In this document: one piece after another, positions 17,687-28,693 of the stretch | Position numbering within the stretch: position 1 is the stretch's first letter | Layout of the letters: each line of letters starts with the position of its first letter | Assembly (NCBI RefSeq): GCF_000968535.2 | Contig: NC_016112.1 | Span: 620,001-684,000 of the forward strand | DNA length: 64,000 nucleotides | Source of the DNA: Methylotuvimicrobium alcaliphilum 20Z | GTDB taxonomy: Bacteria; Pseudomonadota; Gammaproteobacteria; Methylococcales; Methylomonadaceae | Reading direction: 5' to 3' | Notes under the pieces: model-generated | Told to the model about the DNA's origin: nothing | The model's input: the letters and a program-made list of their open reading frames with translations, nothing else | Database searches by the model: none | Made by a program: the position numbers and the translations under genes

Positions 17687-18393
17687 GAATGCGAGTGTTT
17701 AAGGATTTTGGAAATAACCTCTCGGCTTTTGAGCGGCTTCCCATTCAAATGAAAATTAATTGCCGAGCGCATGATTTTTTTAGCCTCGGTCAGAGTGGTC
17801 CTATCCGGGAATGAGCGTGCTTCCAGTGCGAGGAAAGTGCTTCCCGCAAAATCTCCTTGCTCAGATTCGACCGGTCCCGACTCGGCATTGAAACAGTATT
17901 TCTTACCGGGCGAAACCGGATGCTGAAGATTGTCTACATCGAACTGCAAGCCATAACCGACTTGGGTCAGCAGGTTAAGTTCAAAAACCCGGAGTACGGG
18001 TTCCAGTTCTAAGGTATTCGATAGCTCGCTTAAGGCGTTTTGATAAAGTAGAAACACTTCAGGGTGTGGGTCGAAAGGGTGCAGAAAATAAGTGACCAGT
18101 TCATTAATATAAAATCCGCTGTACAGTGCGAGATCATGCAGTTTCGGTGCCGATTGCGAGGGTTCGATGTGTGTCAGTGTTTTTAATTCCGACTTGCCGG
18201 CAATCGACAATAGTACAGGAACAAACGGACGAATAAAGGGACCTAGTTTCGATTTCGGTGTTCTGACGCCTTTCGCTAGAACCGTGAATCGGCCGAAGTC
18301 TCGAGTCAATACCTCGGCAATCAGGCTGCTTTCTCGGAAGTTCCTGTGGTGTAGAATAAAAGCCGGTTGCAATGAAACAACAGTCTCAATCAT
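17683..18393 (-). CDS. recO: DNA repair protein RecO
   Basis: 236 residues, N-terminal OB-fold ([33 protein letters not shown]) followed by a helical domain; RecO loads RecA with RecF and RecR in gap repair. Length agrees with the family. It overlaps era by 8 nt and pdxJ by 4 nt, so it is translationally coupled within the operon. Confidence 0.95.
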   Translation of the reverse strand: MIETVVSLQPAFILHHRNFRESSLIAEVLTRDFGRFTVLAKGVRTPKSKLGPFIRPFVPVLLSIAGKSELKTLTHIEPSQSAPKLHDLALYSGFYINELVTYFLHPFDPHPEVFLLYQNALSELSNTLELEPVLRVFELNLLTQVGYGLQFDVDNLQHPVSPGKKYCFNAESGPVESEQGDFAGSTFLALEARSFPDRTTLTEAKKIMRSAINFHLNGKPLKSREVISKILKHSHS

Positions 18394-19267
18394 TAAAGCC
18401 CAAGCTTCGTAACGCTCGGTCGTTGTCGGACCAGCCTTGTTTGATTTTTACCCATAACTGTAAATAAACTTTTTGATCGATTAGTTTTTCGATATCGAGC
18501 CGGGCATCGGAACCGATTTTCTTGAGCATTTCGCCTTGCTTGCCGATCACGATGCTTTTTTGCGAGCTACGCTCGACCCAAATCACGGCATAGATTTTGG
18601 TGATTTCTGGGTTTTCTTCATAGCGTTCGATTTCGACAGTCAACGAATAAGGCAATTCGTCGCCCAGTCGGCGGGTCAATTTTTCTCGAATGATTTCAGC
18701 GGTCAAAAAGCGTTCCGGACGGTCGGTAATCTGATCCTCCGGATAAATGGGGTCGCGTTCCGGCAGCAACTCCATGACGAGTTTTTCCAGTTGTTGCAGG
18801 TTGGTTTTTTTTAGCGCGGAAATCGGGATGATATGTTCGAAAGCAAAGCGCTGTTGGGCTTCGGCAAAAAATGCCAAGAGGGTCTCTCGGTCTTTGATTT
18901 TATCGACTTTATTAACCGCTAGAATGACCGGTAAGCCGGCTTGCTCCAGTTTTTTGAAAATCAAATCGTCATAAGGCTGCCAGGAAAGTCCATCGATTAA
19001 CCAAACGATGACCTCGACGCCGACCAAAGTGGTTTCCGCGGTTCGGTTGAGATAACGATTGAGTGCGCGTTTTTCGTTATCGTGCATTCCGGGAGTATCG
19101 ACATAGATCGCTTGGCCGGTTTCGGTTGTATTGATGCCGAGAATGCGGTGCCTGGTCGTTTGCGGCTTTCGCGATGTAATGCTGATTTTTTGCCCTAGCA
19201 AATGATTCATCAGCGTGGATTTGCCGACATTGGGCCGGCCGATTAACGCAACATAGCCGCATTTCAT
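18386..19267 (-). CDS. era: GTPase Era
   Basis: The frame is open to 19378, but the conserved start MKCGYVALIGRPNVGKS is at ATG 19267, whose ATGA overlaps the rnc stop. This gives 293 residues. G1 GRPNVGKS, G3 DTPGMH and G4 NKVDK are intact, and the C-terminal KH domain (GKQGEMLKKIGSDARLDIE) binds the 16S 3' end. Era works in 30S assembly and is nearly always next to rnc. Confidence 0.97.
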   Translation of the reverse strand: MKCGYVALIGRPNVGKSTLMNHLLGQKISITSRKPQTTRHRILGINTTETGQAIYVDTPGMHDNEKRALNRYLNRTAETTLVGVEVIVWLIDGLSWQPYDDLIFKKLEQAGLPVILAVNKVDKIKDRETLLAFFAEAQQRFAFEHIIPISALKKTNLQQLEKLVMELLPERDPIYPEDQITDRPERFLTAEIIREKLTRRLGDELPYSLTVEIERYEENPEITKIYAVIWVERSSQKSIVIGKQGEMLKKIGSDARLDIEKLIDQKVYLQLWVKIKQGWSDNDRALRSLGFND

Positions 19268-19947
19268 GATTGTTCTCGCTTTAATAGTGCCAGCATTTGC
19301 TCTGCAGCGTCTTGTTCGGCTTTTTTTCTTGATACGCCGGAACCGATACACGATTTGTCCGATAATGGAATCGTGCATTTCACTTTAAACGTTTGTTCAT
19401 GCGGTAGGCCGGACATTGTTATTAAGGTGTAGTCGGGGAGGTCCAGTTTTTTTGATTGCATCAATTCCTGCAATTGTGTTTTTGGGTCTTTTTGCCAATT
19501 ATCGAGCGATAAGCTGTCGAGTTTGTCCTGAAGCATATCCAGAACCCATTGCCGACAAATTTCAATGCCTTGGTCCTTAAACAAGGCGCCGATAATCGCC
19601 TCGACAGCGTCGGATAGGATCGAGTCGCGTCGAAAGCCACCGCTTTTCAGTTCTCCCGAGCCAAGGATTAAATAATCGCCTATATTAAGCTTTCTTGCCA
19701 AGTCCGCGAGCGCGCCCTGATTGACAAGGCTGGCTCTGAGTCTACTTAAAACGCCTTCACTGGCTTCCGGAAACATTTTATGCAGTTTTTCGGCGACCAC
19801 GAAGCCGAGTATCGAGTCGCCTAGAAATTCCAGACGCTCGTTATTGTGCGCGCCCATGCTGCGATGGGTCAGCGCCATTTTAAACAATTGCATGTTATTG
19901 AAGTGCAAGCCCAGTTTTTTACAAAGTATCTCAGGGTCTCTCGTCAC
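19264..19947 (-). CDS. rnc: Ribonuclease III
   Basis: 227 residues. The signature NERLEFLGDSILGF supplies catalytic Glu/Asp, the second catalytic block is DAVEAIIGALFKD, and a double-stranded RNA binding domain fills the C-terminal 70 residues. RNase III is the enzyme expected to trim the 23S stem and to cut out the helix-25 intervening sequence in this genome. Overlaps era and the DUF4845 gene by 4 nt each. Confidence 0.97.
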   Translation of the reverse strand: MTRDPEILCKKLGLHFNNMQLFKMALTHRSMGAHNNERLEFLGDSILGFVVAEKLHKMFPEASEGVLSRLRASLVNQGALADLARKLNIGDYLILGSGELKSGGFRRDSILSDAVEAIIGALFKDQGIEICRQWVLDMLQDKLDSLSLDNWQKDPKTQLQELMQSKKLDLPDYTLITMSGLPHEQTFKVKCTIPLSDKSCIGSGVSRKKAEQDAAEQMLALLKREQS

Positions 19948-20321
19948 TCTACACCCACCTCAATGACTTCATTAAATTCGACGAGTACACTCAAGTTACC
20001 GACAATCTTTTCGACGACTTCATAATCGATTTCAACTTTCAAATAACTGCCTTGTTTGGTTATTTTGACATCATCCTTCGTGACGTGATAAACGTAATTG
20101 AGGTTAAAGCGCTTGTCCAAGGCATTCCAGACTTCGTTTTTATTTTTCGTCTGAATGTCGACAGTCTGTTTTAGGCCTGCCAGTGAATTAACCACTTTAC
20201 TATGATCTATATAAATTGGCGCGATTTTTAAAATCAACAGCGTAAAAAACGCGATTAGGCCCAGAAGCAATATAGTCGAAATGAGCGTTAATCCGGTTTG
20301 GCGTTGCCAGGAAGCTTTCAT
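19944..20321 (-). CDS. DUF4845 membrane-anchored protein
   Basis: 125 residues with one N-terminal membrane helix (GLTLISTILLLGLIAFFTLLILKI) and a small periplasmic domain. Proteins of this kind sit between lepB and rnc in many Gammaproteobacteria; the function is unknown. The N-terminus looks a little like a type IV pilin-type prepilin segment, but without a clear cleavage site. Stop overlaps rnc start. Confidence 0.85.
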   Translation of the reverse strand: MKASWQRQTGLTLISTILLLGLIAFFTLLILKIAPIYIDHSKVVNSLAGLKQTVDIQTKNKNEVWNALDKRFNLNYVYHVTKDDVKITKQGSYLKVEIDYEVVEKIVGNLSVLVEFNEVIEVGVE

Positions 20322-20354
20322 GGTCGTCCCCTGATAAGAGTAAAGAATGGGATT

Positions 20355-21131
20355 TCATTGAATGATTGTGCCGATACGGTCGAAGCCGACGCCTTTATAT
20401 TGCCAATCCCAGTTCATCCATATAAAAAATGCTTTCCCTACTAGGTTTTGTTCGGGTACCGTGCCCCAATAGCGGCTGTCGTTGCTATTATCGCGGTTAT
20501 CGCCCATTACAAAAAAATGGCCTTCGGGTACAACATAAACGCCGTCAATCGAAGGCGCGCCGGGACTGATTAAAATGCTATGTTCGATACCGTTTAAATT
20601 CTCTAGAAAATGTTCGGTGCCGGTCATGCTTTCGCCTTGGCCGACGCCTTCATAAATGCCGAGTGAAATGCGTTTAACCGGATGGCCATTGATATAGAGG
20701 TTTTTTTTATCGTAAGCGACACGATCGCCCGGTAAGCCAATGATGCGCTTGATGTAATCGACCGATGGTTGTTTAGGATAGCGGAATACGACGATATCGC
20801 CGCGTTGGGGTTGGTTCATTTCGACGACTTTTTTGTTAATGACCGGTAGCCGTATGCCATAGGTAAACTTGTTTACCAAAATGAAATCACCGATCAGCAA
20901 GGTCGGCATCATCGACCCGGAAGGGATTCTAAACGGCTCAACCAAAAACGATCTGAGCAGCAAAACGATTAACACGATCGGAAAAAACGAACGAGCATAC
21001 TCGACTATAATCGGCTCGTTTTCCGGTGGCGGGTCGATGCTGGCGAATTTAAGGTAGGCTAAATAGCCGCCCCAAATCGCTCCGGTCAATAAAGTGGCGA
21101 TCGCTAAAAAAAATGAAAAATCGAAATTCAT
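20355..21131 (-). CDS. lepB: Signal peptidase I
   Basis: The frame is open to 21209, but the conserved start is ATG 21131 (MNFDFSFFLAIATLL), giving 258 residues. Two N-terminal membrane helices are followed by the catalytic domain: Ser73 in PSGSMMPTL and Lys128 in DYIKRIIGLPGD form the Ser-Lys dyad; GDNRDNSNDSRYWG is box E. It removes Sec and Tat signal peptides at the periplasmic face. About 50 nt downstream of lepA. Confidence 0.96.
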   Translation of the reverse strand: MNFDFSFFLAIATLLTGAIWGGYLAYLKFASIDPPPENEPIIVEYARSFFPIVLIVLLLRSFLVEPFRIPSGSMMPTLLIGDFILVNKFTYGIRLPVINKKVVEMNQPQRGDIVVFRYPKQPSVDYIKRIIGLPGDRVAYDKKNLYINGHPVKRISLGIYEGVGQGESMTGTEHFLENLNGIEHSILISPGAPSIDGVYVVPEGHFFVMGDNRDNSNDSRYWGTVPEQNLVGKAFFIWMNWDWQYKGVGFDRIGTIIQ

Positions 21132-21180
21132 GGTCAAAGGTGCAAAAAGTGAAAAATCGGTCGGAGTATAAGAATACAGG

Positions 21181-22980
21181 TTAGTCTTTGTTGACCTGGA
21201 GCACTGCAAGAAAAGCGTCTTGCGGAATTTCTATCTTGCCGACTTGTTTCATGCGTTTTTTACCGGCCTTTTGTTTTTCCAGGAGTTTTTTCTTACGAGT
21301 GATGTCTCCCCCGTAACATTTAGCAGTCACGTTTTTACGCATCGCTTTAACTGTCGACCGGGCAATGATTTTTGAACCGATCGCGGCTTGAATAGCAACT
21401 TCATACATCTGACGAGGAATCAGGTCTTTCATTTTTTCAACCAAATCGCGTCCGCGGTTTTGGCTGATGTCTCGGTGAACGATAATCGACAGTGCGTCGA
21501 CTTTTTCGCCGTTGATCAGGATATCCAGTTTAATCAACGCGGCTTCTTGGAAACGCAGAAATTCGTAATCGAATGAAGCAAAGCCCCGGCTGGCCGATTT
21601 CAAACGATCGAAAAAATCCAGCACGACTTCGCTTAACGGCAATTCATAAGTTAAGGAAACTTGCCGTCCGGCGTATTGCATGTCTTTTTGAATGCCGCGT
21701 TTTTCGATACATAGATTAATAACGTTACCCAAATAATCTTGAGGGACTAAAATATTGGCGCGGATAATCGGCTCCTTAATCGATGCAATCGCACCGATAT
21801 CGGGTAATTTAGCCGGGTTGTCCACCATTAAGACTTCGCCGTTGTGGGTGATTACTTCGTAGATCACGGTCGGTGCCGTGGTGATCAGGTCGATATCGTA
21901 TTCGCGCTCGAGTCGCTCCTGAATGATTTCCATGTGCAGCATGCCGAGAAAGCCGCAGCGGAAACCGAAGCCTAGTGCTTGCGACGTTTCAGGCTCGAAT
22001 TGCAGCGAAGCGTCGTTTAATTGTAATTTGTTCAGCGCTTCACGCAGGTCTTCATAGTCGTCCGAAGATACCGGGTATAAGCCGGCGAATACGCGCGGCT
22101 GGACTTTTTGGAATCCGGCTAATGGCTTATCGGCCGGGTTGTCGGTCGAAGTGATCGTATCGCCGACCGGAGCGCCGAAAATATCTTTGATCGACGCGAC
22201 CATGTAGCCGACTTCGCCGGTATTAAGGGTGTCTTTTTCCAGCCGCTTCGGTGTAAACACGCCGACTTTGTCGACAAGAAACGACTTGCCGGTAGACATG
22301 ATGGTGATTTTTTGTTTGCGGCGGATGCTGCCGTTGACGATCCGAATCAGCGACACTACACCCAGATAGCTATCGAACCAAGAGTCGATGATCAGTGCTT
22401 GCAACGGTCCGTTTTCGTCGCCGGAAGGCGGGGGAACCAATTGAACCAATTGCTCCAACACGTCCTCGACGCCGACGCCGGTTTTAGCGCTAATTTTGAG
22501 GGCGTTATCGGCGGGAATACCGATAACGTCTTCGATTTCGGCCATCACGCGTTCGGGTTCGGCGGACGGCAGATCGATTTTATTCAATACCGGGACAACT
22601 TCCAGGCCTTGTTCGATTGCGGTATAGCAATTCGCGACACTTTGCGCTTCGACGCCTTGGGCGGCGTCAACGACCAATAATGCCCCTTCGCAGGCGGCTA
22701 GGGACCTTGAGACCTCGTAAGAAAAGTCGACATGTCCCGGAGTGTCGATGAAGTTCAGTTGATAGGTAATGCCGTCCTTGGCTTGGTAATTCAAGGTGAC
22801 GCTTTGCGCCTTAATCGTAATGCCGCGTTCCCTCTCGATATCCATCGAATCGAGGACTTGGGCCTCCATTTCCCGGTTACTCAGGCCGCCGCATAGTTGA
22901 ATGAAGCGGTCGGCCAGTGTCGATTTGCCATGGTCGATATGCGCGATGATGGAAAAGTTTCTTATGTTTTTTAAATCCAC
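21181..22980 (-). CDS. lepA: Elongation factor 4 (back-translocating GTPase)
   Basis: 599 residues, exactly family length. G1 AHIDHGKST, switch motif RERGITI, G3 DTPGHVDF and G4 NKIDLPSA are intact, and the LepA-specific C-terminal domain ([19 protein letters not shown]) is present. It acts on stalled ribosomes and initiation. Follows mucD by 2 nt and precedes lepB. Confidence 0.98.
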   Translation of the reverse strand: MDLKNIRNFSIIAHIDHGKSTLADRFIQLCGGLSNREMEAQVLDSMDIERERGITIKAQSVTLNYQAKDGITYQLNFIDTPGHVDFSYEVSRSLAACEGALLVVDAAQGVEAQSVANCYTAIEQGLEVVPVLNKIDLPSAEPERVMAEIEDVIGIPADNALKISAKTGVGVEDVLEQLVQLVPPPSGDENGPLQALIIDSWFDSYLGVVSLIRIVNGSIRRKQKITIMSTGKSFLVDKVGVFTPKRLEKDTLNTGEVGYMVASIKDIFGAPVGDTITSTDNPADKPLAGFQKVQPRVFAGLYPVSSDDYEDLREALNKLQLNDASLQFEPETSQALGFGFRCGFLGMLHMEIIQERLEREYDIDLITTAPTVIYEVITHNGEVLMVDNPAKLPDIGAIASIKEPIIRANILVPQDYLGNVINLCIEKRGIQKDMQYAGRQVSLTYELPLSEVVLDFFDRLKSASRGFASFDYEFLRFQEAALIKLDILINGEKVDALSIIVHRDISQNRGRDLVEKMKDLIPRQMYEVAIQAAIGSKIIARSTVKAMRKNVTAKCYGGDITRKKKLLEKQKAGKKRMKQVGKIEIPQDAFLAVLQVNKD

Positions 22981-22982
22981 GT

Positions 22983-24380
22983 TTATTTATCTAGTTTAAT
23001 GGCCAAAAAGACCGGGCTGCCCCGCCGCTGTATTAATACAGCAATCGATTGGCCGGCCGGAAGATTTTTGACTATTCTATCAAAATCAGCCACATCTCGA
23101 ATGACATTATTAGCGATCCTTAAAATGACGTCGCCGCGTTGGATTCCGACTTGGGCGGCCGGCCCCTTGCCGACATTCTGAACTAACACGCCGTTTTTCA
23201 AGACTTGAGTTTGTTCGCGTTGTTCTTCATTAAGGTTACTGACGCTGATGCCGAGGCGATTGTCCGGTTTCGGTGCAGCTTTCGTGACGGATTGCTGAAC
23301 ATCCTCTTCCGGTAGTAGTCCGATTTTAACCTTAACCACTTTTTTATCGCCTTGGCGAATCACGGTGAGTTTGGATTTTTCATTAATCGGGCTCATGCCC
23401 ACTAGTGGCGGCAGGTCTCCGGATGTTTCTATTTTCTGACCATTGAACTCGACAATGATATCGCCTATTTGAAGATCGGCAGCTTCCGCCGGACTTTGGG
23501 CGATAATCTTGGCGATCAAGGCGCCGACAGGACGTTTCATGCCGAACGATTCGGCCAGTTCACGAGTGACGTCCTGAATTTGCACGCCCAGCCAGCCGCG
23601 CGATACGCTGCCTTTGGTTTTGAGCTGGTCGACGACGTTCATGACGACATCCATTGGGATCGCGAACGAAAGTCCCATGAAGCCGCCGGTCCGGCTGTAG
23701 ATTTGGGAGTTGATGCCGACCACTTTGCCTTCCATGTTGAATAATGGGCCGCCCGAATTACCCGGATTAATTGCGACATCGGTTTGAATGAACGGAATAT
23801 AATTTCCGCCGGGCAGACTGCGGCCTTTTGCGCTGACGATGCCGGCGGTGACCGACTGTTCGAAACCGAATGGCGAGCCGATCGCAAGCACCCATTCGCC
23901 GACCTGCAATTTTTCAGGGGAGCCGATGGCAACCGAAGGTAAATCTTCAGCATCGATTTTTAACAGTGCGACATCGGTTCGTGAGTCCGACCCGATCAGT
24001 TTAGCGACTAATTCGCGTCTGTCGGTTAGTTTAACGACGATTTCATCGGCGTCCTTGACAACATGATGGTTGGTCAGCACATAACCGTCGCCGGAAATGA
24101 TAAATCCCGACCCTAACGAATTGGTCTCCCTGGGCGTCATGCCGCCTCCCGGCCCCTGGAAGAAATGTTTGAATAACTCTTCCAGTTCCGGAGGGATGCC
24201 TTCCGGTAATTGAGGCTCTCCGGGAAAGCTCGTTACTTCATTCTCCGGCGCTTTTTGGGAGGTGCTGATATTGACTACGGCTTTGCCATTATCCCGGACC
24301 ATCCCGGTAAAGTCGGGCAGTTGCGCGGCAGCGTTTTGAATGAACAACAAGCTTAATAATAAGAGTCCATAAATTTTCAT
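22983..24380 (-). CDS. mucD: Periplasmic serine endoprotease, DegP/MucD type
   Basis: The signal peptide ([19 protein letters not shown]) points to ATG 24380, with GGAGG 10 nt upstream; the frame is open to 24434. 465 residues: trypsin-like domain with His106 (TNHHVV), Asp136 (SRTDVALL) and Ser209 (GNSGGP), then two PDZ domains. It degrades misfolded envelope proteins. Its place after rpoE-rseA-mucB fits MucD. The ~250-nt gap to mucB may contain an extra promoter. Confidence 0.95.
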   Translation of the reverse strand: MKIYGLLLLSLLFIQNAAAQLPDFTGMVRDNGKAVVNISTSQKAPENEVTSFPGEPQLPEGIPPELEELFKHFFQGPGGGMTPRETNSLGSGFIISGDGYVLTNHHVVKDADEIVVKLTDRRELVAKLIGSDSRTDVALLKIDAEDLPSVAIGSPEKLQVGEWVLAIGSPFGFEQSVTAGIVSAKGRSLPGGNYIPFIQTDVAINPGNSGGPLFNMEGKVVGINSQIYSRTGGFMGLSFAIPMDVVMNVVDQLKTKGSVSRGWLGVQIQDVTRELAESFGMKRPVGALIAKIIAQSPAEAADLQIGDIIVEFNGQKIETSGDLPPLVGMSPINEKSKLTVIRQGDKKVVKVKIGLLPEEDVQQSVTKAAPKPDNRLGISVSNLNEEQREQTQVLKNGVLVQNVGKGPAAQVGIQRGDVILRIANNVIRDVADFDRIVKNLPAGQSIAVLIQRRGSPVFLAIKLDK

Positions 24381-24629
24381 AGAGCGATAGCCTCCGGGTA
24401 AACTCATGATGGATCGTCGGGAATTAAAGGTCATTAGATAGCGGTTTTTGGACAGGGTCTGAGTGATTTTACTGTTCGCTTTCGTAAAAGAAAGTATACC
24501 GGACCGATTAATTGGCCGAACGATATCGGCGTCGGGAAACCCGTTAATCGGTGAATGAATTGGGTTGTGTTGTGAAATTATTTCAATGCACGCCGTTTCA
24601 TTGTATAGATACGTTGATCAATGGCAAAT

Positions 24630-25592
24630 TTATTGGGTATCCGTACGAAGCTCAACGCCTTCCGCGATATACCTAACGGTTTCTTCGGGTACTTCGCCCA
24701 TTACGGTGACTAAATGGTCGTCGATGATTCGACTAAATGCATTGACAGAATCGGTCGAGCGAGCGCCAAGCTCAATATTAGCGCTTTTATTTTCAAGATA
24801 AACCGATACTGACGAAAAGCCATCCGATAATAGCAAGTGTTCCACGGGACGATTACTACCCTGCATCGTCATTTGCACGAAAAACTGTTGACGGAAGCCG
24901 CCGGGGACTTGTTTCAAAAAAAATCCGGCGGTCTTAAAAGACATGGGTTGACGGTTATGAATGCGTTCTACCTCTTTATCCAAGAGAGCAGAGTCGACAT
25001 CGATAAGCGGCAAGCTAGGCTTGACTTCAAGTTCGGTAAATACAACCTGCTCGATGGTGTTGCCCGAGCGGTCATAAACTTCAATCTTTAAGGGTAGATA
25101 TTGTCCGATGTCTATCCAGATTCGGCGTGCATAACGATACCGGTCCTTTGGAGAAATATCCAGGATTCTTGCTGGCAGCATGGCCACTTGCTCTTCGCCG
25201 GAAAACGTAAATTGGTAATACGCTTCCAAACCATCTAATTGCTCGGGTAAATCGATTAAAAAAGACCGAGCGGCCGGTCTGTGGTCGACAATAACCTTAG
25301 AGGTTTCCGGGAAGAAGCAACTGACTTTATCGGCATCCCTAATGGTTTCTCGTAGAGGAGAGTTTAGCGAAACTAAGCGTTCTTGTCCTGTGCCATTAGT
25401 TGAGGCATGCGAATATTTTAAAACATTAAGCTTGCCGTTTCTTAAAAAAGCCACCGTACCTTGGTAATTAAGGTGTTTCATTGCTTGTTGCATTCTCAAA
25501 AGCGAATGCTCAGGCGACTGCTTGGCATCGATTTCGGCGGCAAACGCAGATGCGGCCGTCAGCGACAAAACAAAACTTAAAACTTTCAACAC
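24630..25592 (-). CDS. mucB: Sigma-E regulatory protein RseB/MucB
   Basis: The open frame reaches ATG 25628, overlapping rseA by 32 nt. A GTG at 25592, 4 nt after the rseA stop with AGGA upstream, gives a cleaner signal peptide (VLKVLSFVLSLTAASAFAA) and 320 residues. The protein has the LolA-like N-terminal domain and the smaller C-terminal domain of MucB/RseB. In the periplasm it binds RseA and shields it from DegS cleavage. Either start keeps the signal peptide. Confidence 0.9.
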   Translation of the reverse strand: MLKVLSFVLSLTAASAFAAEIDAKQSPEHSLLRMQQAMKHLNYQGTVAFLRNGKLNVLKYSHASTNGTGQERLVSLNSPLRETIRDADKVSCFFPETSKVIVDHRPAARSFLIDLPEQLDGLEAYYQFTFSGEEQVAMLPARILDISPKDRYRYARRIWIDIGQYLPLKIEVYDRSGNTIEQVVFTELEVKPSLPLIDVDSALLDKEVERIHNRQPMSFKTAGFFLKQVPGGFRQQFFVQMTMQGSNRPVEHLLLSDGFSSVSVYLENKSANIELGARSTDSVNAFSRIIDDHLVTVMGEVPEETVRYIAEGVELRTDTQ

Positions 25593-25596
25593 GCGA

Positions 25597-26154
25597 TTAT
25601 TCCTGCTGATACTGAACGGTCCGCGCATAAGGCTGAAGGTTGACTGCCCCGTCTATATAGCGGCTGCTGTTATGAGCTTGAAGGTATTTAATAAACCGGT
25701 TCCTTGTTAATTCCTTTTCGGATGGATAATCAAGGGTCGGATGAGGGTCCTGCTGTTCGGTATTCGCCGCCATGGTTACCGATTGCGATTGAGATAATGG
25801 CATCATATGCGGTTGCGAGGGTTGATTAATCCCTTGAGAGACAAGTACTGCGACAGCAGCTAAGGAGGCGGCTAAAGCCGATATCGAGACATAAGATTTT
25901 TTAAAGGGTTTGCGTCGCGTTGCCAGATAAACGGGCTCTGTTTGCAAGCTTCGACTGATCCGTTGAGCAAAATCCGCATCGACCGGTACGAATGTATCGG
26001 ATTTCAGCACATGGCTGATCGCTTCATAGCGGTGCAACTGTTCCTGTAAACCTGGGTGGGCATGCATTTTTTTGAGTAAACTCAAAGATTCTTGATAATT
26101 GAGATCGTCATCAAGGAGTTGAGAAATTTTTTGATTTAGTTCATCGACCATCAA
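25597..26154 (-). CDS. rseA: Anti-sigma-E factor RseA/MucA
   Basis: 185 residues: an N-terminal cytoplasmic anti-sigma domain (ELNQKISQLLDDDLNYQES), one membrane helix at about 90-107 (SALAASLAAVAVLVSQGI), and a periplasmic tail for MucB binding. It holds sigma-E inactive until proteolysed. Starts 9 nt after rpoE. Confidence 0.93.
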   Translation of the reverse strand: MMVDELNQKISQLLDDDLNYQESLSLLKKMHAHPGLQEQLHRYEAISHVLKSDTFVPVDADFAQRISRSLQTEPVYLATRRKPFKKSYVSISALAASLAAVAVLVSQGINQPSQPHMMPLSQSQSVTMAANTEQQDPHPTLDYPSEKELTRNRFIKYLQAHNSSRYIDGAVNLQPYARTVQYQQE

Positions 26155-26163
26155 AAGTTACCG

Positions 26164-26754
26164 TCATTTAAGCAAAGGGGTTAATTTATTATCGATCGCT
26201 TCTCGCGCTCTAAAAATGCGCGATCGAACAGTGCCAACCGGGCATTCCATCGCCTCGGCAATTTCTTCATAACTCATTCCTTCGAACTCCCGCAAGGTAA
26301 TGGCTATGCGCATTTCCTCAGGTAATTTTTCGATTGCGGCTTTGATCGTTTCAAGGATTTCTTCGTTCAGCAAATGCTGTTCCGGCGTATCCATACCTTT
26401 TAGTTCAGGAGCGTTTTGTATTTGTTCCGCGTCGTCGATATCGATTTCATAATCGCTACTACGCCGTGAGCGGGCAACTAGATAGTTTTTTGCGGTATTG
26501 ATGGCAATGCGGTAGAGCCAGGTATAAAAAGCGCTGTCGCCTCTAAAATTACCAATCGCCCGGTAAGCCTTGATAAAAGATTCCTGTGCCACATCCTGCG
26601 CTTCACTGGGATCCTTGACATAGCGGTTTACCAGTTGAACTATTTTGTACTGATATTTTATGACCAATAGATCAAAGGCAGACTTGTCGCCCTGCTGTAC
26701 GCGCAACACCAAGTCTTTATCCAGTTGTTCGCTGGTCCCTGTTTTAACTTTCAC
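26164..26754 (-). CDS. rpoE: Envelope-stress sigma factor sigma-E / AlgU
   Basis: 196 residues with region 2 (KYQYKIVQLVNRYVKDPSEAQDVAQESF), the -10-binding helix (FYTWLYRIAINTAKNYL) and region 4 (EEIAEAMECPVGTVRSRIFRAREAI). It heads the operon with rseA-mucB-mucD and the downstream lepA block, as in Pseudomonas-type genomes. A sigma-E-like promoter precedes it, so it is probably autoregulated. Confidence 0.97.
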   Translation of the reverse strand: MKVKTGTSEQLDKDLVLRVQQGDKSAFDLLVIKYQYKIVQLVNRYVKDPSEAQDVAQESFIKAYRAIGNFRGDSAFYTWLYRIAINTAKNYLVARSRRSSDYEIDIDDAEQIQNAPELKGMDTPEQHLLNEEILETIKAAIEKLPEEMRIAITLREFEGMSYEEIAEAMECPVGTVRSRIFRAREAIDNKLTPLLK

Positions 26755-26774
26755 AAGTTTTCCAATGTGTTTTG

Positions 26775-26801
26775 ATAGACAGAATTAAACCGCACAAGTT
26801 C
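26775..26801 (-). promoter_or_regulatory. Sigma-E-type promoter of rpoE
   Basis: On the minus strand GAACTT (plus 26796-26801) is followed after exactly 16 nt by TCTAT (plus 26775-26779), about 20 nt upstream of the rpoE start. The consensus is GAACTT-N16-17-TCTGA/TCAAA, so the -35 is perfect and the -10 is close. It implies positive autoregulation. Confidence 0.7.
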
Positions 26802-26942
26802 TTAAGCTTCAAAAAAAATTGCTAACGTATAAAAAAACGTTATTATCCACAAACAAGGCTTATGAAGCCATATTATAGTATTGCTCTGTTAATACCCAAG
26901 AAATAACAAAAACAAATAAATGCCGATAACTTCAACCACTAC

Positions 26943-28550
26943 ATGAATCAATCTGAAACTTACGATGTTCTTATCGTCGGCAGTGGCGCGGCGGGTTTGA
27001 GCTTGGCTCTTAAGCTTGCCGATCGAGTCCGTGTTGCCGTCTTGTCAAAATGCGTGATCTTCGAAGGTAGTACTTATTATGCACAAGGCGGAATATCCGC
27101 AGTTTTGGATGCACAAGATTCGCTCGAGTCGCATATTGCCGATACGCTGGATGCCGGCGCCGGATTGTGTGACCCCGATATAGTCGAATTGACGGTTAAG
27201 CATGGCAAGGAATCAATCGATTGGCTTAGGCATCAAGGGGTTGCATTCACGGAGGAGCAAACCGAAACCGGCGAAACGCAATTGCATCTAAATCGCGAAG
27301 GCGGTCATTCGCACCGCCGCATTGTGCATACGGCCGACGCCACCGGTAAGGCCGTTTCGGAAATATTAATCGAAAGGGCCAGGGCACATCCTAACATTAA
27401 GATATACGAGCATCATAATGTCATCGATTTAATTTTGAGCAAAGAAAGCAATGACAGGGTCACGGGAGCTTATGTGCTCGATATCCACTCGCACCGTGTT
27501 AAGTCTATCGCGGCTAGAGCCGTCGCGCTTGCTACAGGCGGCGCCAGTAAAGTGTACTTGTACAGCACCAACCCCCAAATTGCGACCGGCGATGGTATCG
27601 CTTTGGCTTGGCGTGCCGGTTGTCGAGTTGCCAATATGGAATTCATGCAGTTTCATCCCACTTGTCTTTATCATCCGCATGGGCATTCGTTTTTGATCAG
27701 CGAGGCGGTCCGGGGAGAGGGGGGGCGTCTCATTTTGCCGGACGGGACGGCGTTCATGCATCGTTATGATCCTCGCCAGGAATTGGCGCCGCGCGATATC
27801 GTTGCCAGAGCTATCGATCATGAAATGAAAAAACGCGGGATCGATTGCGTTTATCTGGATATTAGTCATAAACCGGAAGCCTTTGTACGAGAGCATTTTC
27901 CGAACATTTATGAGCGTTGTTTAAAACTGGATATTGATATTACAAAACAACCTATCCCGGTTGTGCCGGCCGCTCATTATACTTGCGGCGGTATTTTAAC
28001 CGATCGCAATGCCCGTACCGATTTGTCGAATCTGTATGCGGTCGGCGAAGTTGCCTGTACCGGTTTGCATGGCGCGAACCGCATGGCCAGCAATTCGCTG
28101 CTCGAATGTTTGGTTTTCGCTGAGCGGGCTTGCCGGGATATTCTTCAAATACTGCCCGATATACCGGAGCCTTCCGAGGTTCCCGAATGGGATGAGTCGA
28201 AGGTCAGCGGTTCCGACGAAGAGGTGGTCGTTTCTCACAACTGGAGCGAGCTTAGGCACTTTATGTGGGACTATGTCGGTATCGTACGGACCGATAAACG
28301 ATTGAGTCGCGCAATGCGCCGAATCGAATTACTGAAAAGCGAAATCGCTGAATATTACAGCCACTTTAGAGTGACCAGCGATTTATTGGAGCTTCGTAAT
28401 TTGGTGATAGTTGCCGAATTGATCGTGCGTTGTGCGCAGCTACGTAAGGAAAGCAGAGGCTTGCATTACACGCTCGATTATCCGGAAAACGATAAGAGCA
28501 AACCGGCTGTCAATACGGTTTTAACGCCTTTAAAGAAAGTTCCTGATTAG
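26943..28550 (+). CDS. nadB: L-aspartate oxidase
   Basis: 535 residues; oxidises L-aspartate to iminoaspartate with FAD, the first step of de novo NAD synthesis. FAD-binding [12 protein letters not shown] near residue 11, [23 protein letters not shown], and the active-site block FMQFHPT and HYTCGGI are present. It is divergent from rpoE. The last two codons (CCT GAT) and the TAG stop come from the end of a family-3 element inserted exactly between the Val codon and the original TGA, so the native protein ended two residues earlier. Confidence 0.96.
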   Translation: MNQSETYDVLIVGSGAAGLSLALKLADRVRVAVLSKCVIFEGSTYYAQGGISAVLDAQDSLESHIADTLDAGAGLCDPDIVELTVKHGKESIDWLRHQGVAFTEEQTETGETQLHLNREGGHSHRRIVHTADATGKAVSEILIERARAHPNIKIYEHHNVIDLILSKESNDRVTGAYVLDIHSHRVKSIAARAVALATGGASKVYLYSTNPQIATGDGIALAWRAGCRVANMEFMQFHPTCLYHPHGHSFLISEAVRGEGGRLILPDGTAFMHRYDPRQELAPRDIVARAIDHEMKKRGIDCVYLDISHKPEAFVREHFPNIYERCLKLDIDITKQPIPVVPAAHYTCGGILTDRNARTDLSNLYAVGEVACTGLHGANRMASNSLLECLVFAERACRDILQILPDIPEPSEVPEWDESKVSGSDEEVVVSHNWSELRHFMWDYVGIVRTDKRLSRAMRRIELLKSEIAEYYSHFRVTSDLLELRNLVIVAELIVRCAQLRKESRGLHYTLDYPENDKSKPAVNTVLTPLKKVPD

Positions 28551-28693
28551 CAAGTTTCTTCAGCTAAAGCTCAAAAACCAGGATATCCCTGGCGGGACGG
28601 GGTTTGCAACCCCGTCCCGCAGAAGTCGCTGCGGTTACGACTGGCCCGTCCGGGCACTTGGCTCCGGCAAGCTGAAGCATCTTGCTAATCAGG
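28542..28693. mobile_element. Family-3 MITE, 152 bp, with 8-bp target duplication
   Basis: Ends: CCTGATTAGCAAGTTTCTTC and, inverted on the right, CCTGATTAGCAAGATGCTTC. AGAAAGTT occurs on both sides (28534-28541 and 28694-28701), a perfect 8-bp duplication. A strong hairpin (GCGGGACGGGG / CCCCGTCCCGC) is inside. No coding region. A second copy is at 58828-59175. The insertion lies in the stop codon region of nadB. Confidence 0.92.
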